NCBI GenBank assembly: GCA_021771715.1
Contig: JAETOO010000014.1
Span: 1-64,000 of the forward strand
Reading direction: 5' to 3'
From: Oscillospiraceae bacterium
GTDB lineage: Bacteria; Bacillota; Clostridia; Lachnospirales; Lachnospiraceae
Length of the DNA: 64,000 bases
A model generated the notes under the pieces. The model was not told the origin of the DNA and did not search any database. It saw only the letters and a list, made by a program, of their open reading frames with translations. The position numbers and the translations under genes are program-made. This document shows positions 30,419-37,943 of the stretch, one piece after another (positions within the stretch are counted from its first letter, which is position 1; every line of letters starts with the position of its first letter).

Positions 30419-30444
30419 CGCGAAGAAAACACATCCTATAGTGA
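30419..30444 (+). promoter_or_regulatory. 26-bp phage motif, copy 13
   Basis: CGCGAA, N4, ACA, N4, CTATAGTGA; nearly identical to copy 12 (one base differs in the 26), 30 bases before ATG 30475. Confidence 0.82.
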
Positions 30445-30474
30445 ACAGACCTATTAAGGAGGAGAAAAGGAGCT

Positions 30475-30693
30475 ATGGACGAAGTGAAAATTGTATCGAA
30501 GTTTACAACGAACATGCTTTCTAAAGTGCTGGGGGCGTTGATACGTAAGAAAACGGAATGCGATGTAAGCATTCATATCAATGGCGTATCGGCTACCATC
30601 GACAAAGAAAAAGTGCATGTTCATCTGGATGTTGATGCAGAGTTCAGTAAAGCCGACGCAGTGAGACTTCTGAATGAGACAGGTTTATTCTAA
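30475..30693 (+). CDS. Hypothetical phage protein (72 aa)
   Basis: AAGGAG sites lie just before ATG. A small alpha/beta protein: IVSKFTTNMLSKVLGALIRK, two short strands (VSIHINGVSATIDKEKVHVH) and a helix. It resembles small phage proteins annotated only as hypothetical. Terminator follows. Confidence 0.72.
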   Translation: MDEVKIVSKFTTNMLSKVLGALIRKKTECDVSIHINGVSATIDKEKVHVHLDVDAEFSKADAVRLLNETGLF

Positions 30694-30697
30694 GAAA

Positions 30698-30728
30698 GAG
30701 AGTCCTTAACAGGGGCTCTTTTCTTTTT
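30698..30728 (+). terminator. Intrinsic terminator
   Basis: GAGAGTCC, loop TTAACAG, GGGCTCTT, then TTCTTTTT. Confidence 0.88.
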
Positions 30729-30750
30729 GTTGGAGGAAAGGAGAAAACCA

Positions 30751-31062
30751 ATGAAAAATGATGTGATCGACATGCAGTCTTATGATTCTGGATACGCCGC
30801 CGGGTATTTGGCCGGGAGAGAGGATGGATTTGAGATCGGATACGAAAAGTGCAGAATGAAAAAGCGAAGAGAGATTCTGTCCGACCGCCTGGAAAAATTA
30901 TATTTCACGAAACAAAGAGCGGCTGGTGCTGTAGTGCTCGTGATATCTGCGGTGTCGATCGTAGTTCTGAACGGCGACGCGACATTTGCTTTGATCGGTG
31001 TTCCGCTCGGTGGGGCAATGTTACTAGGCAAACAAAAATTCTTTGAGGAGGAACTGGGATGA
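30751..31062 (+). CDS. Membrane protein with charged N-terminus (103 aa)
   Basis: GAAAGGAG before ATG 30751. Residues 1-45 are polar (SYDSGYAAGYLAGREDGFE), then a basic stretch and two hydrophobic segments (AAGAVVLVISAVSIVVL and FALIGVPLGGAMLLG). Overlaps the next ATG by 4 bases. Unknown function. Confidence 0.72.
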   Translation: MKNDVIDMQSYDSGYAAGYLAGREDGFEIGYEKCRMKKRREILSDRLEKLYFTKQRAAGAVVLVISAVSIVVLNGDATFALIGVPLGGAMLLGKQKFFEEELG

Positions 31063-31262
31063 AAGAGTATGGCAGTGTTATTGTGAGTTGGGATTTTTCG
31101 CATGGGGTTGACGTCGGTGTGTTACTTGTAGGCAAACAGGAAAAAGGTAATGTGGATGTTATCAATGCGTTCCAGGGTAAAGAGGCTGAGGAGCTTTATA
31201 AGAAACTCACGGTTCCTAAAAAGGAACAGAAAACCAGTGTTGTGGGAGGGCCGCAGACATGA
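31059..31262 (+). CDS. Hypothetical phage protein (67 aa)
   Basis: ATGA overlap with the preceding gene, behind GAGGAGG. Starts KEYGSVIVSWDFSHGVDVGV, then VLLVGKQEKGNVDVINAFQG; the start is reminiscent of short regulators but no family is assigned. Overlaps the next start by 4 bases. Confidence 0.68.
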   Translation: MKEYGSVIVSWDFSHGVDVGVLLVGKQEKGNVDVINAFQGKEAEELYKKLTVPKKEQKTSVVGGPQT

Positions 31263-31417
31263 AACAGCCGAAAAAATTGACAAGAGATCAGAAAGAGTGC
31301 TTGGCCGGGCACGGATTAAACTGGCGAGATTGGATGCTTGTTGAAGAACTCGATGGCGTTTATGTGGTTTCCAATAAGAAAACAAAGGAGATCAAGTGGA
31401 TCGGGGCCTCGAGGTAG
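31259..31417 (+). CDS. DUF6906-like small protein (52 aa)
   Basis: MKQPKKLTRDQKECLAGHG, then LNWRDWMLVEELDGVYVV match the DUF6906 pattern (basic start, LTRxQK, GLNxxDWxxV) found in Clostridia phages and conjugative elements (recall). GGGAGGG lies upstream and ATGA overlaps the previous gene. Function unknown. Confidence 0.65.
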   Translation: MKQPKKLTRDQKECLAGHGLNWRDWMLVEELDGVYVVSNKKTKEIKWIGASR

Positions 31418-31524
31418 AGATTGTAGTTTGTTTTGTACGCCGGAATTACACTTCCTTTAGGTCTGAAATATGGCCTTTTACTTTTTCTTTCTTTATGATA
31501 AGATTACGGCGGGGGGTGATATGG

Positions 31525-31734
31525 ATGATGGTACAGTCATTGATGGTTTGTCCCGTTAAACAGCCTGACGGAACTTGGACGACAGAAATAAAGGAATTCG
31601 AGGAGGATATACCAGACAAAGGACGGCATACGCTTCTGTGTAATAAATGCAGTTGGGATTCATACCCTGAATGTATGGAAACATGCCCGGTCGAGAAAAA
31701 CAGAAGAGAGCGATTGGAGAAAGGATTGGATTGA
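31525..31734 (+). CDS. Small Cys-rich protein (69 aa)
   Basis: Start chosen at ATG 31525 because GGGGGGTG lies 7 bases upstream. Cysteines in CNKCSWDSYPECMETC suggest a zinc knuckle. A degenerate copy of the 26-bp motif lies at 31438-31463. Overlaps nothing but abuts the next microprotein. Unknown function. Confidence 0.68.
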   Translation: MMVQSLMVCPVKQPDGTWTTEIKEFEEDIPDKGRHTLLCNKCSWDSYPECMETCPVEKNRRERLEKGLD

Positions 31735-31735
31735 T

Positions 31736-31825
31736 ATGAAAAGACTATTACCATATTTTTTGCTGATGATCGGCGTCTCATTAACGGCGGTTGGCGTGCA
31801 AATCTTGATGGGTAAACGCCCATGA
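31736..31825 (+). CDS. 29-aa membrane microprotein
   Basis: MKRLLPYFLLMIGVSLTAVG followed by VQILMGKRP: one TM helix with basic ends. It follows the previous stop by one base, with GGATTGG as weak site, and overlaps the next ATG by 4 bases. Unknown function. Confidence 0.6.
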   Translation: MKRLLPYFLLMIGVSLTAVGVQILMGKRP

Positions 31826-32022
31826 AGAGAGAAACTAATATATTATCCAAAAGTATTTCTATAATAGACGAAATTTTTAAGAATAAAGGTCGACAAAATG
31901 TTATAGGAACGCTTGTGACGGGGCTCGGAATAACTATTGCTGGCGTTGGGATTAGTATTCTTGCAAACAAGCCCGATCATTATAACGAGAATAAACAATC
32001 AGAGGAAGAAGTAATCGAATAA
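31822..32022 (+). CDS. Single-pass membrane protein (66 aa)
   Basis: Polar helical start (ILSKSISIIDEIFKNKGRQN), one TM segment (VIGTLVTGLGITIAGVGISI) and an acidic tail ending EEEVIE. Start overlaps the preceding microprotein (ATGA). Terminator follows. Unknown function. Confidence 0.68.
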   Translation: MKRETNILSKSISIIDEIFKNKGRQNVIGTLVTGLGITIAGVGISILANKPDHYNENKQSEEEVIE

Positions 32023-32027
32023 ATTCG

Positions 32028-32061
32028 AAGAGCTGAGGAATTTAACTTGGCTCTTTTTTTT
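32028..32061 (+). terminator. Intrinsic terminator
   Basis: AGAGCTGAGG pairs imperfectly with CTTGGCTCT, followed by seven T. Confidence 0.65.
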
Positions 32062-32084
32062 GTCACTAAGAAAGGAGAAGACCT

Positions 32085-32780
32085 ATGAACAGGAAATACG
32101 AATTAACGAACGATTCCATAACTGTGGAGTCTAAAAAACTGCATCGTATTAGGGCTCTCGTAAATGTCGGTCTTACGGTTAAGGTCGGAGATTTGGGTGG
32201 TTATATTGAAAGAGAGTATAATCTGAGCCAGACCGGGGATGCGTGGATAGGCGATAACGCCAAAGTATATGGGAATGCTCGAATATTGGAAAATGCTTTC
32301 GTTTCTGATGATGCTCAGATATACGATTGTGCTACGATATGTGGTAATGCACACGTGGGTGAAAACGCTCAAGTATACGGTTTGGTCTATATGGATGATC
32401 ATGTTGTGGTCCGGGGTAATGCCCAAATATATGATGGTGTTCATATATTAGGCAATTCCAACGTATTTGGGGATGCTCAAATATGTGGAACCACTCTTGT
32501 ATATGGTGATCCTCGTATTGGGAGCGATGCCTTGGTGCAATGCGATGACGATTATGCGATTGTCAAAGGTCTCGGGTCAAACCACAATGTTGTAACATTC
32601 TTTCGCTGCACTGACGGTTGTGTGAAAGTAATAACTCGTGGACATTTTGAGGGAACCATAGATGAATTTAGGGAATGCGCACTCAGGGTCTATAAAGGAA
32701 AAGTAATAACCGAGATATTATTAATGACAAATCTTATGGAAATGCATTTTGACTCGAATTGGAGGGAATTAGATGATTAA
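32085..32780 (+). CDS. Left-handed beta-helix (hexapeptide repeat) protein
   Basis: A 231-aa protein with about 12 hexapeptide-like turns (GDAWIGDNAKVYGNARILEN, GNAHVGENAQVYG, GNSNVFGDAQICG), predicting a left-handed beta-helix. Such phage proteins, with an N-terminal domain like KYELTNDSITVE, are common in gut phages and of unknown role; acyltransferase activity is doubtful without a catalytic His. GAAAGGAG before ATG. Overlaps the next gene by 8 bases. Confidence 0.78.
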   Translation: MNRKYELTNDSITVESKKLHRIRALVNVGLTVKVGDLGGYIEREYNLSQTGDAWIGDNAKVYGNARILENAFVSDDAQIYDCATICGNAHVGENAQVYGLVYMDDHVVVRGNAQIYDGVHILGNSNVFGDAQICGTTLVYGDPRIGSDALVQCDDDYAIVKGLGSNHNVVTFFRCTDGCVKVITRGHFEGTIDEFRECALRVYKGKVITEILLMTNLMEMHFDSNWRELDD

Positions 32781-33465
32781 ATTAGAAAACACAGAAGTAA
32801 TCGGATGGGAGGCTGCAATTCGGGGAATGCGGAATCCGATGAATAGTTGGGAGAAGGGGGATAGTGAATACAGAGAAGCGTTTGTTAGTGATTTTGGAGA
32901 ACCTTTTTATGACGATTTTATAATCGGTCCCAACGACCACAAACTCATGATGTCGCTTGCTAAAGGCGGTCCGGTTCATGCGAAGTACAGACGGATGATC
33001 GTGGTATATGTGGATATTACGGCCCCGTTGTACTGGTGGAAAGAGTTCGATACATACAAGGTCGGGACGGTTGCGAACTCCTGCAGCACCATGCACAAGA
33101 TCGCGGAGAAAGAATTTACGTTGGATGATTTCAGCTGTGAGCATTTAATGAATGCCATAGAGGTGGGTGCTGGTGTATTAGCTAGGCCAACAGATGTTCC
33201 GCTTTTTATTTTTCGCAACGTTATCAAGTGTCTGAACACATATAGAAACGCCTATTTACAGACCAAAGACAAGAAATACTGGTGGCAGATGATTCAGCTT
33301 CTTCCGAGCAGCTATAACCAGCGGCGGACGGTTATGCTGAATTACGAAGTGCTGGCTGGGATTTATCTGATGAGGAAGGATCATAAGCTGGATGAGTGGC
33401 ATGATTTTTGTGACTGGATTAACAGTTTACCATATTCGGAGATTATCACTGGCGAGGAGAAATAG
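32773..33465 (+). CDS. Conserved phage protein, distantly ThyX-like (230 aa)
   Basis: The centre (RRMIVVYVDITAPLYWWKE, FDTYKVGTVANSCSTMHK) and a QLLPSSYNQRRTVMLNYEVL segment recall the flavin-dependent thymidylate synthase arrangement (RHRxxSxNExSxRY), but the key residues are not conserved, so a catalytic role is doubtful. I recall this protein from many Clostridia phages as hypothetical. GGAGGG before ATG, inside the previous gene. Confidence 0.6.
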   Translation: MIKLENTEVIGWEAAIRGMRNPMNSWEKGDSEYREAFVSDFGEPFYDDFIIGPNDHKLMMSLAKGGPVHAKYRRMIVVYVDITAPLYWWKEFDTYKVGTVANSCSTMHKIAEKEFTLDDFSCEHLMNAIEVGAGVLARPTDVPLFIFRNVIKCLNTYRNAYLQTKDKKYWWQMIQLLPSSYNQRRTVMLNYEVLAGIYLMRKDHKLDEWHDFCDWINSLPYSEIITGEEK

Positions 33466-33481
33466 AAGGAGAGTGTGTTAA

Positions 33482-33751
33482 ATGAAAAAACTTTTAGTTG
33501 TAGCGTTGATTGTTATGATGCTGACTGGATGCAGTAATAAATCTGCATGTGTTGTATCGGATGTTGACACAGTAGCTGCTCAGAAATTCGATCGGTATGC
33601 GATCGGAGATGATTACTCAATTTTGGTAGACAAAGAAACGGGTGTATGTTATCTGGAATATTATTTGAACCCTGAATGGAGCAGTCATTCTGTATATGGC
33701 ATCACCGTCATGCTTAATGCAGATGGGACGCCTAAAATAATGGAGAAATAG
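33482..33751 (+). CDS. DUF6440-like lipoprotein (89 aa)
   Basis: Signal peptide with lipobox (MKKLLVVALIVMMLTGCSN; Cys17 lipidated), so anchored outside the cell membrane. The rest (YAIGDDYSILVDKETGVCYL, then VMLNADGTPKIM) matches the DUF6440 pattern. Phage-encoded surface lipoproteins can block superinfection by the same phage (established for some lytic and temperate phages; inference here). GAAGGAGAG before ATG. Confidence 0.75.
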   Translation: MKKLLVVALIVMMLTGCSNKSACVVSDVDTVAAQKFDRYAIGDDYSILVDKETGVCYLEYYLNPEWSSHSVYGITVMLNADGTPKIMEK

Positions 33752-33766
33752 AAAGGATCTGGCATA

Positions 33767-33955
33767 ATGAGTGATTTTAAGGTTATTGATAACACTGCAA
33801 AGGCTAGAGACGAATTTGGCCATTGTTATGGATCTGAAATTCATGAAATATCAAGAGAAGATCTTGTGGCGCTGCTAACTGGGAAAATGCTGGCCGCAAC
33901 AGTAAACGGCGACGAATATTCTATATTTATCAGATTAGGAGATGGGGTCGAATGA
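33767..33955 (+). CDS. Hypothetical phage protein (62 aa)
   Basis: GAAAGGATC before ATG. Acidic; ISREDLVALLTGKMLAATVN then GDEYSIFIRLGDGVE. Overlaps the next ATG by 4 bases. Unknown function. Confidence 0.65.
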   Translation: MSDFKVIDNTAKARDEFGHCYGSEIHEISREDLVALLTGKMLAATVNGDEYSIFIRLGDGVE

Positions 33956-34134
33956 GAGGTAAAGCGGCTGATCCAATGAAAAAATACATAGGTACCGCGA
34001 TGGACGAAACAAAGCGGTATAAATATTCTCGAGCTATGGACAACCCGAACGACAAGAAAGCACAGAAAGCCCTTGCTTATTTCCGGGCAAAAAGCTTTTA
34101 TCAGGCACACAAAGACAAGAAGAAAGACAAGTAG
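33952..34134 (+). CDS. Small basic phage protein (60 aa)
   Basis: Very Lys-rich, ending AHKDKKKDK; may bind nucleic acid by charge alone. Coupled to the upstream gene by an ATGA overlap. Unknown function. Confidence 0.6.
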   Translation: MRGKAADPMKKYIGTAMDETKRYKYSRAMDNPNDKKAQKALAYFRAKSFYQAHKDKKKDK

Positions 34135-34171
34135 CATCACGGATTCTATCATAATTCGTGCTATTATGTTT

Positions 34172-34197
34172 CGCGTGAAATACACGTCCTGTAATGA
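34172..34197 (+). promoter_or_regulatory. 26-bp phage motif, copy 14
   Basis: CGCGTG, N4, ACA, N4, CTGTAATGA; 31 bases before ATG 34229. Confidence 0.78.
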
Positions 34198-34228
34198 CAA
34201 AACAAAAGAAAGGAAAGGTGTAACAAAA

Positions 34229-34537
34229 ATGCAGGAAATCTATTTTGAAGTGCCAAAGTCAACGCGCGAGACTGTGGTTATGATTCCTTACAAGGGCGAT
34301 TACTGGACATTTAAGGTTGTGTTTTTCGAACTGGAAAATGCGGATTATCGCATGGTTACGATCATCGGCGAATGTAGCGAGGATGAATTGGAAGAGGTTC
34401 AGACTCTTACATCGAATATGGTGGACGAAGACCATCGCAACGAGTTCGAATTCGAGTTCAAGGCAACATATGATATGACGGTGACAATCATGGCTTGTAT
34501 GGATGAGACAAGAAATACGGTCATCGTGAAATACTAA
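34229..34537 (+). CDS. Hypothetical phage protein (102 aa)
   Basis: Start at ATG 34229 behind GAAAGGTG; the in-frame ATG at 34073 lies upstream of the motif and has no site. A beta-rich, acidic protein: ETVVMIPYKGDYWTFKVVFF, EFEFEFKATYDMTVTIMAC. Own motif copy and a strong terminator. Unknown function. Confidence 0.75.
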   Translation: MQEIYFEVPKSTRETVVMIPYKGDYWTFKVVFFELENADYRMVTIIGECSEDELEEVQTLTSNMVDEDHRNEFEFEFKATYDMTVTIMACMDETRNTVIVKY

Positions 34538-34546
34538 GTGCTTCGA

Positions 34547-34588
34547 TGGGGGGTGTGTTTGATTTTTAAACACCCTCTTTCTTTTTTC
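34547..34588 (+). terminator. Strong intrinsic terminator
   Basis: GGGGGGTGTGTTT pairs with AAACACCCTC across GATTTTT, followed by TTTCTTTTTT. Confidence 0.9.
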
Positions 34589-34599
34589 CCAAATGCGTT

Positions 34600-34611
34600 G
34601 TATAATGGTGC
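34600..34611 (+). promoter_or_regulatory. Host-like -10 region
   Basis: TTGTATAATGG 40-50 bp before ATG 34652 and just after a strong terminator; no good -35 and no 26-bp motif. Confidence 0.4.
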
Positions 34612-34651
34612 GTGCTACTGTTATATTTACATAGGTTGGGAGGCATGAATT

Positions 34652-34909
34652 ATGGTACGATTCACGAAGGACGTTATTCAGAAGGTTTTAGCTGCAAACG
34701 AGGGTTTTAGAGACCGCACCTACTATAAGGGTAATAATTCTGAGGAAGAAAACTTCTACTCGATCGAAGGCGGGAAAATGCTAAGACGCTCTGTAGGAAA
34801 AACTTCATGGTCCGACAGCCGCTACGACAACACTTCGGTTTGTGATACAGAACAGACCAGAAGGATTCTTAAAAAGAATCAGAACAGATTGAACCTCAAC
34901 ACCTTGTAA
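34652..34909 (+). CDS. Hypothetical phage protein (85 aa)
   Basis: GGGAGG lies 11 bases before ATG. Polar and basic: FTKDVIQKVLAANEGFRDRT, FYSIEGGKMLRRSVGKTSWS, SVCDTEQTRRILKKNQNR. I recall the SRYDN-type segment from related phages. Unknown function. Own host-like promoter and terminator. Confidence 0.7.
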   Translation: MVRFTKDVIQKVLAANEGFRDRTYYKGNNSEEENFYSIEGGKMLRRSVGKTSWSDSRYDNTSVCDTEQTRRILKKNQNRLNLNTL

Positions 34910-34921
34910 ACCTAACATATA

Positions 34922-34960
34922 AGAGTCTGGAGACATTGATCTCTGGGCTCTTTTTTTATT
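34922..34960 (+). terminator. Intrinsic terminator
   Basis: GAGTCTGGAGA pairs with TCTCTGGGCTC, followed by seven T. Confidence 0.85.
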
Positions 34961-34981
34961 TCAAAGAAAGGAATGATATTT

Positions 34982-35341
34982 ATGAGCAAAATTGGAATTG
35001 AGCAACCAGATGAATACAGCGATCGTTTTGATGAGCTGCGCCAGAATCGCGTGGCTTTTTCTTTTTATAAATACGGCACGGCAAAAGACAACTTTGGAGA
35101 GCGGCTGGTAAACGCTTTGGAGTCACACGACCTCTGTATTAAGAAATACCTCGAGACAGGCAACACGGAGTATCTCTGCGATGCGGCGAATTACCTGATG
35201 TTTGAGTTTATGTATCCGCAGCGAGACGGAGCATATTTCAAGCAGACAAGATCGGACGAGAGTGCCGGAGTGGCTGGTACGCCGGTTGCTCAGCTCGGGC
35301 GCGGGGCTTATTACGATAAATTGACGGGAGGGTTGAAGTGA
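34982..35341 (+). CDS. Conserved phage hypothetical protein (119 aa)
   Basis: ATG 34982 chosen (AAAGGA 9 bases before); 34973 is too close to the site. Contains NFGERLVNALESHDLCIKKY and NTEYLCDAANYLMFEFMYP, a pattern I recall from many gut phage early regions (annotated hypothetical). Stop overlaps the next start. Confidence 0.72.
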   Translation: MSKIGIEQPDEYSDRFDELRQNRVAFSFYKYGTAKDNFGERLVNALESHDLCIKKYLETGNTEYLCDAANYLMFEFMYPQRDGAYFKQTRSDESAGVAGTPVAQLGRGAYYDKLTGGLK

Positions 35342-35709
35342 TGACGATATCAGTCACTATTGTGTCAGTTATATTAATGATAGCTATCGGGGGGATCGGT
35401 GCTTGTATTGCGGTCACGTTGGTTAGAAACAACAGTACTATGCTTGCTTTGGTAGTTATGCTTGGCGCCGTTATATTAGTGAATATCGTAGCATTTTCAA
35501 TAACATATAAGTTTGCCGATAGTACTGTGTCCACTTCGTCGTCAACGTTCCGCACAATTACCATATACGATGAAGCCGGCAATGTCATGGCCAGATATGA
35601 GGGCGATATTTCCGATGTGGTATATTGCGATGGCTATATTCAATTCGATTACGACGGCAAAGAATACGTCTACCAGAATTGCCTTGTAGAAATGGTTAAG
35701 GAGGGGTGA
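35341..35709 (+). CDS. Two-TM membrane protein (122 aa)
   Basis: Two hydrophobic helices (TIVSVILMIAIGGIGACIAV and TMLALVVMLGAVILVNIVAF), then a beta-rich external or cytoplasmic domain (FRTITIYDEAGNVMARYEGD). GGGAGGG upstream. The predicted start is ATG 35341, overlapping the previous stop (a GTG lies 3 bases earlier). Unknown function. Confidence 0.7.
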   Translation: MTISVTIVSVILMIAIGGIGACIAVTLVRNNSTMLALVVMLGAVILVNIVAFSITYKFADSTVSTSSSTFRTITIYDEAGNVMARYEGDISDVVYCDGYIQFDYDGKEYVYQNCLVEMVKEG

Positions 35710-35710
35710 C

Positions 35711-35797
35711 GTGGTTACGATAATGGAGTGGATAATGGCGATAATGATTATTGTTGTTGTGGTTTGGATGATAACAGAAATCAATAAGGAGGATTAA
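35711..35797 (+). CDS. 28-aa membrane microprotein
   Basis: GTG 35711 behind AAGGAGGGG. MVTIMEWIMAIMIIVVVVW then MITEINKED: one TM helix, acidic end. The 3' end contains AAGGAGG for the next gene. Unknown function. Confidence 0.55.
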   Translation: MVTIMEWIMAIMIIVVVVWMITEINKED

Positions 35798-35799
35798 GG

Positions 35800-36135
35800 A
35801 TGATGACGTTTAACGAGTATCAGGGGCTTGCAGCAAGAACGATTAATACAAGGTTGCACTGTCACGAGAAGGAAGAGCATGCACTTCATGGGATGGTGAG
35901 TGAGATTGGTGAGTTACACGGTTTATACCAGAAAATATACCAGGGACACCGGCTTGATGAGGGACATTTGAAGAAGGAATTAGGAGATTTGCTGTGGTTT
36001 ATAGCTGAATACTGTACCGCTCATGCCTGGGACATGGACGATATTGCTGCTATGAATATCGAGAAATTACAGGCTAGATACCCGGATGGCTTCGATTCTG
36101 AGCACAGTTTACACCGAAAAGAGGGTGATATTTGA
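35800..36135 (+). CDS. MazG-like nucleotide pyrophosphohydrolase
   Basis: A 111-aa all-alpha NTP pyrophosphohydrolase of the MazG family, expected to hydrolyse (d)NTPs or (p)ppGpp-related nucleotides and so shape the nucleotide pool during infection. The metal-binding pattern is visible: HGMVSEIGELHGLYQ (ExxE) and HLKKELGDLLWFIAEYC (ExxD). AGGAGG before ATG. Overlaps the next ATG (ATGA). Confidence 0.85.
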   Translation: MMTFNEYQGLAARTINTRLHCHEKEEHALHGMVSEIGELHGLYQKIYQGHRLDEGHLKKELGDLLWFIAEYCTAHAWDMDDIAAMNIEKLQARYPDGFDSEHSLHRKEGDI

Positions 36136-36299
36136 TGGATTTATGGTCATTGGTGACTTTTATGGCACTTATGATGACAAATATTCTGTTCGGAGACCCT
36201 TCAAAAGCTACCAATGCGTTTATTTTGGTGATCGGATGGTTTATTTGTAACCGTTTGGATGATATTATCCGTATTTTGAAAGAAAAAGGTGATATATGA
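36135..36299 (+). CDS. 54-aa membrane microprotein
   Basis: Two short hydrophobic stretches (LWSLVTFMALMMTNILFG and AFILVIGWFICNRL) and a charged end. Start overlaps the MazG stop; end overlaps the next ATG. Unknown function. Confidence 0.65.
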   Translation: MDLWSLVTFMALMMTNILFGDPSKATNAFILVIGWFICNRLDDIIRILKEKGDI

Positions 36300-36409
36300 T
36301 GGATGATGATCCGAAGTTAGGTGCTATGTTCATGTTTGTGTTTAGCTGTGCTGTTATTGTGGCGATTGTTTCTGGGATACTTGCAACTATAGCGCATTAT
36401 TTTGCATGA
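36299..36409 (+). CDS. 36-aa membrane microprotein
   Basis: MDDDPKLGAMFMFVFSCAVI, VAIVSGILATIAHYFA: acidic start, one TM helix. Coupled by overlap to the genes on both sides; AAAAAGGTG upstream. Unknown function. Confidence 0.65.
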   Translation: MDDDPKLGAMFMFVFSCAVIVAIVSGILATIAHYFA

Positions 36410-36423
36410 AAAGGAGTGATATT

Positions 36424-36798
36424 TTGGGGCGCGCGGAGCTTAGAAGAGCTCAAAAACAGGAAAAAAGGGCCAAAACGGCTACTTACAACTTCACAGAAGA
36501 GCAACTTAACGCCTTGATTCAGGAAAAAATAGGCAAAATTATCGAAAAAACGAAGCAGGAAGCAATGGAAGAGGCGGTAAACACGGCTATGATATTGCTT
36601 TTAACGCTTCCACTCGAGGTTTTGATGGATTATTACTGGAAAAAGTCGTATGAAAAACGCATTCCGGAGTTCACCCAGCACGTTTTGGACTACTACACGA
36701 TGTGGCAAAACGGTGAAATTGACATGGAAAAGCTGAAAGAAGATCTCTGGGAGTACGGAGGAATCAGATTGGAGGAGGGTTATAGAGATGAACAGTGA
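36424..36798 (+). CDS. Hypothetical phage protein (124 aa)
   Basis: TTG 36424 is chosen because AAAAGGAG lies 7 bases upstream (the ATG at 36406 precedes the site). Basic N-terminus (ELRRAQKQEKRAKTATYNF), helices through EQLNALIQEKIGKIIEKTK, and PLEVLMDYYWKKSYEKRIP. I recall relatives in Clostridia phages. Unknown function. Confidence 0.68.
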   Translation: MGRAELRRAQKQEKRAKTATYNFTEEQLNALIQEKIGKIIEKTKQEAMEEAVNTAMILLLTLPLEVLMDYYWKKSYEKRIPEFTQHVLDYYTMWQNGEIDMEKLKEDLWEYGGIRLEEGYRDEQ

Positions 36799-37003
36799 TA
36801 AAAATGAGGTTTATAAGAACGCATCAGGGTGTGATGATCCAACTGCGGGGGCCGCAATCGAGAATGCGAGCTCTGATAGTAAGGAAAATAAGCGTTTTTA
36901 CAAGCTTCTCATGACAATTTTCAACATTTGCGAGCTGTCCGGGTTCCATTTGGAGGGGCGAATTACGGTAAAAGACAAAAAATCCGGCAAAATTTGGAGG
37001 TGA
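36788..37003 (+). CDS. Hypothetical phage protein (71 aa)
   Basis: Starts inside the previous gene behind GGAGGAGGG. A polar N-terminus followed by RFYKLLMTIFNICELSGFHL and EGRITVKDKKSGKIWR. Unknown function. Confidence 0.65.
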   Translation: MNSDKNEVYKNASGCDDPTAGAAIENASSDSKENKRFYKLLMTIFNICELSGFHLEGRITVKDKKSGKIWR

Positions 37004-37067
37004 TAGAGGTTTTTGAGCCGGTAAAAACACCTATGAGACCTGTAAAATCACAGAAAGGAGATCAATT

Positions 37068-37937
37068 ATGGACGAATTCTTGAGAAAAATTGCGAATGAA
37101 ACGGCGGAAATCCTCAGAAAAAAGATGCAAAACACAACAATTCGTGTCGTTGAAGTGGCCAAAAACAACTGTGATACGCCAAAATGCGGCATTTGTATCT
37201 TGAAAGACGCGGAGTCAGAGACGTCGATCGGCCCTGTTCAATACGTCGATGATCTGGTTTGGAATCTCGGCGAAGACCCGGAAAAACTGGCCGATTATCT
37301 GATTTCTACCTATCAGGAGACCGAAATTTCGACCGATTTTTTCAAGTATGACTACCTGAAAACCGTGATTTTACCGCAACTTGTGAGTAAAAAATTCAAC
37401 GAAGAACTGCTCAAAACGGTGCCTTATAGGGTCTATACTGACCTCGCTGTGGTGTTGGGAGCATGGATTCCTTTCGATGGCCATAAGGGTAGAATCCTGA
37501 TCAGAAATGAGATGCTGGAGGCCTGGGAGAGGAGTTTTGAAGAGCTTTTCGAGATTGCAATGAACAATTTCTGGACGATAGACAAGACCAAAATCATGGA
37601 TTCGAACGACTTCGAGGCGGTACTGGATAAGGCGGTACTGCCTTATTTTTATGTCATTACGAACCTTTCATGTGAGTTCGGAGCAGCTCGAATTCTCGAT
37701 TTTGAGGCTATGAATGTGCTTGTGGAGAAGTTTGATTCTGACCTGATTGTGCTTCCGTCAAGCATTCACGAGATGATCGTAGTGCCTAAAAATGAGCTCG
37801 AAACAGTCGATATTGAGGCTCTCACAGAACTTATTCGGGACACGAATAATGCGACAGTAGACCCGGCTGAATGGCTCTCGGATCACCCCTATATTTACAC
37901 AAAAAATGGTGTTTTTATGTCGCTTGAAACACCGTAA
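37068..37937 (+). CDS. DUF5688-like protein (289 aa)
   Basis: A soluble protein whose N-terminal part (EFLRKIANETAEILRKKMQ, then ISIGPVQYVDDLVWNL-like segment) and C-terminal DLIVLPSSIHEMIVVP resemble DUF5688 proteins found in Lachnospiraceae genomes and elements (recall). No catalytic motif recognised. AAAGGAG before ATG. It is the last gene before the origin-like region. Confidence 0.65.
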   Translation: MDEFLRKIANETAEILRKKMQNTTIRVVEVAKNNCDTPKCGICILKDAESETSIGPVQYVDDLVWNLGEDPEKLADYLISTYQETEISTDFFKYDYLKTVILPQLVSKKFNEELLKTVPYRVYTDLAVVLGAWIPFDGHKGRILIRNEMLEAWERSFEELFEIAMNNFWTIDKTKIMDSNDFEAVLDKAVLPYFYVITNLSCEFGAARILDFEAMNVLVEKFDSDLIVLPSSIHEMIVVPKNELETVDIEALTELIRDTNNATVDPAEWLSDHPYIYTKNGVFMSLETP

Positions 37938-37943
37938 TTTTTA

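Noticed and set aside
32773-33465. Confident call as ThyX thymidylate synthase
   Set aside because: The general layout is suggestive but the ThyX signature residues are not present.
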